NCBI GenBank assembly: GCA_025451215.1
Contig: JANWKU010000162.1
Span: forward strand, 1 to 45,277
Direction of reading: 5' to 3'
DNA: 45,277 bases
Origin: Terriglobales bacterium
GTDB taxonomy: Bacteria; Acidobacteriota; Terriglobia; Terriglobales; Acidobacteriaceae
Positions 32,853-40,942 of the stretch are shown here, piece by piece (the stretch's first letter is position 1; each line of letters starts with the position of its first letter). Position numbers and translations under genes: made by a program. The notes under the pieces are model-generated. The model searched no databases, was not told the origin of the DNA, and saw only the letters and a list, made by a program, of their open reading frames with translations.

Positions 32853-34997
32853 ATGAAGATACGGATTGCATTATTTGCCGTAACGGCGATGTGGCTTGGG
32901 TGCGCCTCAATGGCCTTAGCGCAGCAACCCGAACAGGGTGTGCCGGGCCAGCTGACCATAAACATTGATACACAAAAGATATCCGAGCCTGTTTCGAAAT
33001 ATGAGCATGGCATGTTTATCGAGCACATCCGCACACTTATTTATCGATCACTTTGGTCCGGGATGCTCGATGATCGCAAGTTCTATTTCCCGATTACGTC
33101 GAAAGAACCCGAAGCCCCGGCCGCAGAGCAGAGCGGTCCTTTTCGCCGATTAGCGCTTCGCAAGTGGCGTCCAATTGGTCCGGATGATGTTGTGGTGATG
33201 GACAAAGATCACCCATTCGTCGGCGAGCAGAGTCCGCGCATTCAGCTAAATCCCTCTACAGCTCACGGCATCCGGCAATCCGGTCTCGCTCTGCTGAAGG
33301 GCAAAAAATACGTGGGCCGAATCTATCTTCGTGGCACGCCGGGCACAAAGGTGAAGGTCAGCCTGATCTGGGGAGAAGGACCGGCCGAGCGGCAGACTGT
33401 CTCGATTGCCAATCTCTCGAATACTTACAAGAAATTTCCGCTGAGTTTCACCGCGAAGGCTGACGCGAATACAGGCACCTTCGAAATCACAGGTACGGGC
33501 AGTGGAGATTTTTACATTGGGACTGTCTCGCTTATGCCCGCCGACAATGTGCAGGGCTTCCGGCCTGAAGTCATCGCGGCTTTGCGCCAGTTGCACTCCG
33601 GTTTTTGGCGCTTGCCGGGTGGCAATTTTCTCTCCGACTGGAATTGGTACGACTCGGTCGGCGATCCGGACAAGCGTCCGCCGATGTTCGATAACGCATG
33701 GAATGCAATGCAAACCAACGACGTCGGAATGGATGAGTTCATGACTCTGTGCAAGCTTCTCGGCGTTGATCCCTACATCACCGTGAATGCAGGCTTCGGC
33801 GATGCACACTCCGCAGCCGATGAAGTGGAGTACATGAATGGATCGGTCAACACGCGACTGGGTGCAGAGCGAGCGCGCAACGGCCATCCTGAGCCTTACC
33901 ACGTTAAGTTTTGGGACATTGGCAACGAACCCTACGGCACCTGGCAACTTGGCCGCACGGATCTCAAATATTACGTTCTCAAACACAATGAATTTGCCAA
34001 GGCGATGCGCCAGGTGGATCCGTCGATCACGATCCTGGCCTCAGGGGCAATGCCTGACGAAATGACCATCGAAGGTATGACGCACGCCATGCACCTCGAC
34101 AATCTTCAGGCGCAGTTCGGCTCAGATGCTGACTGGACCGGCGGCCTCCTCGCGCATTGCTGGGGCAATTTCGATGGCATTACCGAACACTGGTACTCGC
34201 GCGCGGGCTACCGATTCGACATCACACATGCAACCGCTCCTGCACCTCGACCCGGGGTGGAACCCGGTTACGTTCCGGCCGAGGAGACTCTGCTGGAATG
34301 GGCACGGCATCCATCGAATCGCGTGCATTTGAAGGCCGAAGAGTGGAAGGAATATCAGGACCGTTTTCCTGCCATGATCAGCAAGAAGATTTTCCTTTCT
34401 ATCGATGAATATTCCTACTCGGGCGCGCCTCCAAATCTCAAAAGCGCCCTTGCCTATGGAATGGTCTTTAACGAAATGCTGCGGCACACCGACTTCCTCA
34501 AGATGTCGGCATACACCATGGGCGTCTCCACGCTTGATCTCAATGCGACCAATGCAGTCTTGAATACGACCGGGCTTCTCTTCAAAATGTATGGCGATCA
34601 TTTCGGCGCAGGTTCGTTGCCGGTAGCCGTTACGGGTAACTCGCCTCAGCCCGCACCGAAATATCCGGTCGGGGGTGATCAGCCGCGGACGAATGCGGGA
34701 AGCCCGACCTATCCGATCGACGTTGTGGCGGCCCTGAGCGCCGACCGGAAATACCTGAAAGTAGCCATTGTGAACGCGACTGAATCCGCACAATCGCTCA
34801 CATTGAATGTGACTGGTGTTCGACTCGGAGGCCCAGCAACGCTGTGGCAGATGACGGCAAAAGATTTGGACGCCGCCAACCGTGTTGGCGAAAAGCCGCA
34901 GGTCGAAGTGAAAGAAACTTCTCTTCGCGATGCGACACAGACGCTCTCAGCGGCACCCATTAGCGTCAACATCTATCAATTTCCGATAGCACAATGA
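32853..34997 (+). CDS. GH51 alpha-L-arabinofuranosidase (first copy)
   Basis: From ATG 32853 the secreted enzyme has 714 residues (signal ending ASMALAQ). A GH51 N-terminal strand is followed by a CBM4-like beta-sandwich insert at about 105-232 (SGLALLKGKKYVGRIYLRGT). The (beta/alpha)8 barrel carries acid/base Glu359 (FWDIGNEPYG) and nucleophile Glu519 (KKIFLSIDEYSY). A C-terminal beta domain ends the protein. It releases terminal arabinofuranose from arabinan or arabinoxylan. The insert and signal peptide separate it from the cytoplasmic GH51 type. A paralogue follows 109 bases downstream. Operator-like palindromes precede it. Confidence 0.92.
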   Translation: MKIRIALFAVTAMWLGCASMALAQQPEQGVPGQLTINIDTQKISEPVSKYEHGMFIEHIRTLIYRSLWSGMLDDRKFYFPITSKEPEAPAAEQSGPFRRLALRKWRPIGPDDVVVMDKDHPFVGEQSPRIQLNPSTAHGIRQSGLALLKGKKYVGRIYLRGTPGTKVKVSLIWGEGPAERQTVSIANLSNTYKKFPLSFTAKADANTGTFEITGTGSGDFYIGTVSLMPADNVQGFRPEVIAALRQLHSGFWRLPGGNFLSDWNWYDSVGDPDKRPPMFDNAWNAMQTNDVGMDEFMTLCKLLGVDPYITVNAGFGDAHSAADEVEYMNGSVNTRLGAERARNGHPEPYHVKFWDIGNEPYGTWQLGRTDLKYYVLKHNEFAKAMRQVDPSITILASGAMPDEMTIEGMTHAMHLDNLQAQFGSDADWTGGLLAHCWGNFDGITEHWYSRAGYRFDITHATAPAPRPGVEPGYVPAEETLLEWARHPSNRVHLKAEEWKEYQDRFPAMISKKIFLSIDEYSYSGAPPNLKSALAYGMVFNEMLRHTDFLKMSAYTMGVSTLDLNATNAVLNTTGLLFKMYGDHFGAGSLPVAVTGNSPQPAPKYPVGGDQPRTNAGSPTYPIDVVAALSADRKYLKVAIVNATESAQSLTLNVTGVRLGGPATLWQMTAKDLDAANRVGEKPQVEVKETSLRDATQTLSAAPISVNIYQFPIAQ

Positions 34998-35106
34998 CTA
35001 TATGTATCAGCTATCACTGTTATCCACGCAAGATCAGGTAACCAAGATCAGATAGCAAGAACGGCTGTAAAGAAACAATTCATGAAAGAGAGAGGTAAGG
35101 AACCCG

Positions 35107-37260
35107 ATGAAGGCACGTTTTTCACTGGCGTTGGTAATAGCATTTTTGCTCGCGTGCTCGGTTGCTGGTACGGCTCAACAGACCGAATCGGTTGTGCCGG
35201 ACAGGCTGACGGTAAATATTAATACTCAACAGGCGGCCCCACCGGTTTCGAAGTACGAGTTTGGCATGTTCATCGAGCACATTGGCGCACTCGTTTATCG
35301 CAGCCTATGGTCGGAGAAGCTCGATGACCGGAAATTCTACTTTCCGATCACATCTAAAGAGGAAGCGTCGTCGCAGCGGCGGGGATTCCCTGGCATGCAG
35401 CTTCGCAAATGGCGGCCTGTCGGCCCGGATGAAATTGTAACCATGGACAAAATCCATCCCTTTGTAGGCGACCAAAGTCCGCGCATCGAACTCGATTCCT
35501 CCACCCCGCACGGCATCCGGCAATCCGGCCTTGCCTTAGTCAAGGGTAAGAAATATACGGGACGAATCTACCTTCGCGGCACTCCAGGCTCGAAGGTGAA
35601 GGTGAGTTTGATCTGGGGAGAGGGCGCTCACGATCGGCAGACTATTTCCGTTCCCACGCTATCAGAGGCCTACAAAAAAATCCCGCTCAGTTTTACTGCT
35701 GGTACTGATAGCGACGCGGCCACCTTGGAAATCACGGGCACGGGCACCGGGAATTTTCACGTTGGCACGGTCTCTCTTATGCCAACCGACAATGTGCAGG
35801 GCTTTCGGCCCGATACTATCGCTCTCCTACGCCAACTTCACTCCGGCTTCTGGCGGCTGCCGGGCGGCAACTTTCTTTCCGATTGGAGCTGGTATGACTC
35901 TGTCGGCGATCCGGACAAGCGTCCGCCGATGTTTGATTATGCCTGGAATGCCATGCAGACAAACGACGTGGGCATGGACGAGTTCATGACCCTCTGCAAG
36001 CTCATCGGCGTTGAACCGTACATCACCGTGAACGCGGGCTTCGGTGACGCGCACTCGGCAGCCGAAGAAGTCGAATATATGAATGGCTCGGTCAAAACGC
36101 GCCTTGGCGCTGAGCGCGCGCGCAACAGCCATCCCGAGCCTTACCACATCAAGTTCTGGGACATTGGCAACGAGCCCTACGGGGCATGGCAACTAGGCAG
36201 GACGGATTTGAAGTATTACGTCCTGAAGCACAATGAATTTGCGAAAGCCATGTTGAAGGTTGACCCATCCATTACTTTGCTCGCTTCCGGCAACATGCTT
36301 GAGTCCATGGATCTCATGGGCGAAATGCGCACCAATGACGTGGATAATCTCAAGGCCCTTGAAGGCACGCCGCAGGATTGGACGGGCGGCCTTCTTGAGC
36401 ACAGTTGGGGCAACTTCTCCGGCATCACCCAGCACTGGTATGCCCAGGGAGGCCGTCACTTTGATCTTGAAAAAGCCAAGAAGCTCGCGCCTGATGCGCC
36501 TACGGCGGATGGCTACGACAAAGTTGACCAGACTCCGCTCGAGTATGCGCGGTATCCCGCCAACATTGTTCATCTGAAAGCGCAGGAGTGGGAACGCTAT
36601 CAGCAGCGCTTCCCGGACATGCTGAAGAAGAAAATTTTCCTTTCCATGGACGAGTACGCCTACTTCGGCGGAAGCTTTAACCGCTCGCCGGATCTTAAGC
36701 TGGCGCTCGCCTACGGGATGATCTTTAACGAGATGCTCCGGCACACCGATTTCCTCACGATGTCCGCGCATACCATGGGCGTTTCGTCGCTCGACTATAA
36801 CTCCACAGCCGCGACCCTGAATGCAACTGGGCTCATGTTCAAGTTGTACGGCAGTCACTTCGTTCCCGGCTCCTTGCCGGTCGCCCTTTCGGGAAACTCG
36901 CCGCAACCGGCGCCCAAGTATCCCATCGGTGGCGATCAGCCTGAATCAAATTCAGGCAGCCCGACTTACCCGCTCGACATGTTCGCTGCGCTCACTCCGG
37001 ACCACAAGTTCCTCACCGTTGCAGTCGTGAATGCTACGGATACGGAACAGAAGTTTGAACTGAACGTGGCAGGCATGCAGCTTGCAGCCAAATCGGAGCT
37101 ATGGCAGATGACAGGCAAAGACCTCGAAGCGGCCAACAAAGTTGGCGAGCAGCCACAGCTCGTCGTGAAAGAGATTCCGCTAGGCGCGATGCAGACGATC
37201 TCGGTCGCTCCCATTAGCGTGAACGTCTATCAGTTTCCGGTGACCCAGGCAGCGCAATAA
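35107..37260 (+). CDS. GH51 alpha-L-arabinofuranosidase (second copy)
   Basis: The 717-residue secreted enzyme matches the first copy along its whole length, including the CBM4-like insert. Glu356 (FWDIGNEPYG) is the acid/base and Glu516 (KKIFLSMDEYAYF) the nucleophile. Differences cluster at the N-terminus and around residues 395-480, near the substrate-facing loops, where this copy has an extra GGSFNRSPD-type insertion after DEYAYF. This suggests a duplication followed by specificity divergence. AAGGAA lies 4 bases before ATG 35107. It is probably transcribed with the first copy. Confidence 0.92.
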   Translation: MKARFSLALVIAFLLACSVAGTAQQTESVVPDRLTVNINTQQAAPPVSKYEFGMFIEHIGALVYRSLWSEKLDDRKFYFPITSKEEASSQRRGFPGMQLRKWRPVGPDEIVTMDKIHPFVGDQSPRIELDSSTPHGIRQSGLALVKGKKYTGRIYLRGTPGSKVKVSLIWGEGAHDRQTISVPTLSEAYKKIPLSFTAGTDSDAATLEITGTGTGNFHVGTVSLMPTDNVQGFRPDTIALLRQLHSGFWRLPGGNFLSDWSWYDSVGDPDKRPPMFDYAWNAMQTNDVGMDEFMTLCKLIGVEPYITVNAGFGDAHSAAEEVEYMNGSVKTRLGAERARNSHPEPYHIKFWDIGNEPYGAWQLGRTDLKYYVLKHNEFAKAMLKVDPSITLLASGNMLESMDLMGEMRTNDVDNLKALEGTPQDWTGGLLEHSWGNFSGITQHWYAQGGRHFDLEKAKKLAPDAPTADGYDKVDQTPLEYARYPANIVHLKAQEWERYQQRFPDMLKKKIFLSMDEYAYFGGSFNRSPDLKLALAYGMIFNEMLRHTDFLTMSAHTMGVSSLDYNSTAATLNATGLMFKLYGSHFVPGSLPVALSGNSPQPAPKYPIGGDQPESNSGSPTYPLDMFAALTPDHKFLTVAVVNATDTEQKFELNVAGMQLAAKSELWQMTGKDLEAANKVGEQPQLVVKEIPLGAMQTISVAPISVNVYQFPVTQAAQ

Positions 37261-37338
37261 AGGATGCAATTCGGGCTGCCAAAGTCACCGTTAATTTCGA
37301 CGCCAGGGATTCATGGGGAGAACGAGACGTTGATGTAA

Positions 37339-39261
37339 CTACACGTTCTCCTCATGAATTTCGTTGTACACGGCAAAACGTTCGTGGACGATCCGGGAGA
37401 GAGGTACGAACGTCACACTTTCATTTTTCCCGGTCGTCCGAAAAACTAGCTTTTCACCGGTAGCTTCGAGCCAGGTCGCTGGATTGTCGAGTCTGCCGGT
37501 GAATTGCAGCGTTGGCCGAGGCGGTTGCTTCGCCTCGGCATCAAAATGCCGATACCATTCGTCCTTAGGTCCTTCCTCAAATCGGGCCGCTAAAACCAAC
37601 GGACCATACATCGCCGCCTGAATGCTGGTCTTATCGGGCGTAGGTGCGGCGTGCAGATTCATAGGAAGGCTCAGTTCTATACGATCACCGGTTTTCCATG
37701 GCCCCCGCAAAGTCAGGTAGCTGGAGGCATCGGCAAAAACCGGCAAGGTCCTCCCATTTACCTTTACACTGCCACTTCCGGCCCAATACGGTACGCGCAA
37801 TTTCAAATCGAGATTGACAGGTTTATCCGCTGAGATAAGCAGGGTGGTTCCTTGCTCGTCGGGGAACGAGGTTTGCTGTGTCAGGCGGATACCTTTCTCC
37901 GGCCAACTTACCTCTGACGCGATGTAAAGATTTACAAATATGGAATCGTCATCGTGAAAATAAATGGTGTCGGTCAGCTTAGCGAATTCTTCGGCCCCTG
38001 TGCCGTTGCAGCACCAGAACGAATCGAAAGGCTTCGCGTAAATCTTGGAGTAGCCATTTCCCAACGGAAGGTAATAAACGGTCGTGCCGGTCTCAGGGTC
38101 AATTGTTCCCATCCGATGATTGAACAGCGCTCGCTCGTAGTAGTCCATGTAATGGGCGCGCGGCGACCAACTATACAAATGCCGCGTAAGTTTCATCATG
38201 TTGTAAGCGCAGCAGTCTTCTGTGGTCTGGGATGTAATCTGGGTTGAGAGCACACCCGGGTCCGAGCGCCACAATTCAAAATTGCTGGTGCCGCCGGTGC
38301 AGTAGGAACGCTCGCTCGTCACCTCGTCCCAGAAATAGTCAGCAATGTTCCTGTAGCGCTCGTAGCCGGTGAGCTCGTACAACCGGGCAGCTGCGATTAC
38401 TTGCGGAACGTGCGTGTTCACGTGTAGACCTTTGAGTTCGTCACGGTGCTCCGCCAGTGGATCGAAAAACCACTTCTTGTTGAAACGCTGCGCAAGCTCC
38501 AGGTATTCGCGTTTCCCGGTCACTCCATAAAGATTGGCGAGTACTTCCCCCATACCGCCATACTCCACCAGAAGCACGCGCTGCATTTTTTCTTCGCTGA
38601 GTGGATCCGCCCAGCTTCGCACCCACTGCGCCATTTTCTCGGCTGTATCCAGCGCCTGCTCATTGCCGGCAAGCTGATACATATCAAGATGCCCGGCCAT
38701 AATTTTGTGAATGGTATAGAACGGCGCCCAGACGTTCACTCCATCCCGCAAACGATCAAAAAGCTCCTGAGGGAAGGCGCTCAGATAGCCGCTTTTAAGC
38801 TGTGCCTGGCACTTTGCAAGTTCTGTTACAACCTGATCGGCATTGCGCTTGAGTTCTTCGTCGCCCGAACTGGCGAATGCAAGTGCGCAGGCCGACAAAT
38901 AATGGCCGCCGGCAAAATGGCCGCGCAATTCGCAATCAGGTTTTTCCCAATCGCCCAATGGCTCGCCCGAAGAGGGCAGCCCAGCCGTCAGGCGGAATGT
39001 ATGAAGCAACCGGTCGGGAGGCAGTGTCTTAAGATACCTGCGATTGGCCTCCGCAGCCGCGCGAAAAGGTCCCGGCCCCAGCCTTACGTCTTTCATCGGG
39101 AACGGAACGCTCCGCAAATTGATACGCTCACGGCCATCTGCATTCTGCGCGGCTGGTGAAGATTGCGCCTGCAGCGCGAATGCGGCATTCGGCAGGACCA
39201 TAGCGGCGCCTGCGGCAGTGGCGGCAGTGGCGACGAACTTCCGGCGGCTGATCTTTACCAA
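37339..39261 (-). CDS. GH127 beta-L-arabinofuranosidase (DUF1680 type)
   Basis: The 640-residue protein has a Tat signal (ISRRKFVATAATAAGAAM) and an (alpha/alpha)6 barrel. Metal/catalytic residues of GH127 are recognisable as Glu348-x-Cys350 (TTEDCCAYNM) and Cys417-Cys418 (SFWCCNGTG), where one of the paired cysteines is the nucleophile in characterised members. It would remove beta-L-arabinofuranose, as found in extensin- or arabinan-linked oligosaccharides. It is transcribed opposite to the GH51 genes, with only 78 bases between the stops. An operator-like palindrome lies about 125 bases upstream. Confidence 0.9.
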   Translation of the reverse strand: MVKISRRKFVATAATAAGAAMVLPNAAFALQAQSSPAAQNADGRERINLRSVPFPMKDVRLGPGPFRAAAEANRRYLKTLPPDRLLHTFRLTAGLPSSGEPLGDWEKPDCELRGHFAGGHYLSACALAFASSGDEELKRNADQVVTELAKCQAQLKSGYLSAFPQELFDRLRDGVNVWAPFYTIHKIMAGHLDMYQLAGNEQALDTAEKMAQWVRSWADPLSEEKMQRVLLVEYGGMGEVLANLYGVTGKREYLELAQRFNKKWFFDPLAEHRDELKGLHVNTHVPQVIAAARLYELTGYERYRNIADYFWDEVTSERSYCTGGTSNFELWRSDPGVLSTQITSQTTEDCCAYNMMKLTRHLYSWSPRAHYMDYYERALFNHRMGTIDPETGTTVYYLPLGNGYSKIYAKPFDSFWCCNGTGAEEFAKLTDTIYFHDDDSIFVNLYIASEVSWPEKGIRLTQQTSFPDEQGTTLLISADKPVNLDLKLRVPYWAGSGSVKVNGRTLPVFADASSYLTLRGPWKTGDRIELSLPMNLHAAPTPDKTSIQAAMYGPLVLAARFEEGPKDEWYRHFDAEAKQPPRPTLQFTGRLDNPATWLEATGEKLVFRTTGKNESVTFVPLSRIVHERFAVYNEIHEENV

Positions 39262-39386
39262 GGAAAACCTCCTGTGATTTATGCTGCAAAAACTTCCCGC
39301 AAATTCGGTCAGACTGCGCGGTTGCGGCCTCGTTCACCTGACGTCGGAACAATGCCGAAGATGCGCGCCGATCCTGTGGAACCTTA

Positions 39387-39402
39387 AAGTAAACGATAAC
39401 TT
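39387..39402. promoter_or_regulatory. LacI-type operator-like site upstream of GH127
   Basis: AAGTAAACGATAACTT shares AAGTAAACG and CTT with the palindrome before the first GH51 gene and is centred on the same CG. Two of its eight symmetric pairs are mismatched, so it is a weaker match. It is about 125 bases from the GH127 start. Confidence 0.35.
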
Positions 39403-39568
39403 AATTTGATCTTCCGCGGGTAGCTCTTCAAAAATAGATTGCGAATGGATTGGAGGGAAGATTCCCGACTAAATTTTACAAATAATTACGATGCTCAAAG
39501 AAAGACGGCGTACAATCGCTTTGCTCAAGTCATTCATAAATCCGTGTGGAGGTTAATTCTGCCCGCGA

Positions 39569-39582
39569 GGTAAGCGTTTGCC
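39569..39582. promoter_or_regulatory. LacI-type operator-like site upstream of the esterase gene
   Basis: GGTAAGCGTTTGCC is a CG-centred palindrome with two mismatched pairs, closely resembling AGTAAACGTTTGCT before the first GH51 gene. It lies about 190 bases before the esterase start. Confidence 0.35.
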
Positions 39583-39634
39583 AATAGCGTCCTATTCGGC
39601 AAGTCGCGGGAGTTGAATCTTCACGAGCCAAACG

Positions 39635-39657
39635 GCAGACGTGCTTCACACGTCTGC
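39635..39657. repeat. Hairpin with CAGACGT arms
   Basis: GCAGACGTG pairs perfectly with CACGTCTGC around the loop CTTCA. No T-run follows. The CAGACGT arm is shared with a larger hairpin at 43622-43658, which suggests a small repeat family. Confidence 0.5.
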
Positions 39658-39764
39658 GAGCAATGTGCGTAGCTCAATACCTGGTTAAATGACGCCTCTA
39701 ATCACGGCTTCCACGCCATTCGAGGCGGCACAGGAAGACACCAAAGAAAAGGGCATACATAAAA

Positions 39765-40838
39765 ATGACGAGAAAGTTTCTTTGCCTGTTCACCTTCGCA
39801 ATAATTCTTGGTCTCACTCCCAGCCTTATTGCCCAGGTTCAGACTGAAGTGCCTGCCGTTATTCCGAGTGCAAAGCCGGCTACGGTTGAGCACATTAAGA
39901 TTCATGGGACTTCGCTCAAGGGCAACCTGGAAGGCGACGCCGTTGATCGCGATGTGATTGTGTTCCTGCCGCCGAGTTACGCCAAGGACAAGCATCGCAG
40001 GTACCCGGTCGTCTATGCTCTGCATGGCTATTCCATCGGCGCGGAGCAATGGACTCACGAAATCCACGTCCCGCAGACCATCGAAGGCGCGTTCGCTCAA
40101 GGCGCCAAAGAGATGATCGTAGTGCTCCCCGATTCCAAGACCGTCCATAACGGTTCGATGTATTCCAGTTCCGTCACCACGGGAGACTTTGAACGATTTA
40201 TTTCCCACGACGTGGTCGCCTATATCGACGCGCACTACCGCACAATTCCCGAGCGTCGCAGCCGAGGACTGGTAGGGCATTCGATGGGAGGATATGGAGC
40301 AACGCGCATCGGCATGAAACATTCCGACGTATTCGGAAGCCTGTACATCATGAGCCCCTGTTGTCTCTCATCGCGTCCCATGAATTCCGTGAACCCGGAG
40401 CTGGAAAAATCGCTGGAAGCCGTGAAGACGCCCGAAGATTCCGCTAAGTTGCCTTTTTTTGCCCGTGCCATGCTTGCGAGCGCGGCCGCATGGTCCCCCG
40501 ATCCTAAGAACCCACCGCTCTATCTCGACCTTCCATTTAAAGATGGCGCGGTGCAGCCCGATGTTCTTGCCAAATGGACAGCGAACTCGCCGCTCGACTT
40601 CATTGATCAATACATTGACAACTTGCGGCAATACCACGCCATCGCCATTGACGTGGGAGACCAGGACGGGTTGCGATTCGATACCACGAAGCTGCACGAT
40701 GTTCTAGATAAATATGGAATCCCAAATACCTTTGAGCTTTATCACGGCACTCATACGAGCGCGGTTGCTGATCGCTTCCAGAACCATGTAATGCCATTTT
40801 TCAGCCAGAATCTCTGCTTCCAGGCAGGTTGCCAGTAA
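39765..40838 (+). CDS. Secreted esterase-D-type alpha/beta hydrolase
   Basis: The 357-residue enzyme has a signal peptide (MTRKFLCLFTFAIILGLTPSLIAQ) and the PF00756-type esterase fold: VIVFLPPSYAKDKHRRYPVVYALHGY, nucleophile elbow GHSMGGYG with Ser173, and a C-terminal His in FELYHGTHTS with an Asp in DVGDQDGLRFD. Relatives include feruloyl esterases, acetyl esterases and S-formylglutathione hydrolases. Export and the surrounding glycosidases favour removal of feruloyl or acetyl groups from hemicellulose. No strong ribosome-binding site is seen before ATG 39765. Confidence 0.85.
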   Translation: MTRKFLCLFTFAIILGLTPSLIAQVQTEVPAVIPSAKPATVEHIKIHGTSLKGNLEGDAVDRDVIVFLPPSYAKDKHRRYPVVYALHGYSIGAEQWTHEIHVPQTIEGAFAQGAKEMIVVLPDSKTVHNGSMYSSSVTTGDFERFISHDVVAYIDAHYRTIPERRSRGLVGHSMGGYGATRIGMKHSDVFGSLYIMSPCCLSSRPMNSVNPELEKSLEAVKTPEDSAKLPFFARAMLASAAAWSPDPKNPPLYLDLPFKDGAVQPDVLAKWTANSPLDFIDQYIDNLRQYHAIAIDVGDQDGLRFDTTKLHDVLDKYGIPNTFELYHGTHTSAVADRFQNHVMPFFSQNLCFQAGCQ

Positions 40839-40942
40839 TTAGGAATGCAGAAATCATTCCGAGCTGCACAGAATTTAATGATTCACAAAACGCGCGGAAA
40901 TCGGGGCTTAGCCTCTTTTGCCGCCGGAATTAGGGAGAACTC

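Larger units (their letters stand above)
39262..39764. other. Divergent regulatory interval of about 500 bases
   Basis: No gene is supported here. The interval holds the upstream regions of GH127 and the esterase gene, two operator-like palindromes (39387-39402 and 39569-39582), and a perfect 9-bp hairpin GCAGACGTG/CACGTCTGC at 39635-39657. Confidence 0.6.
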
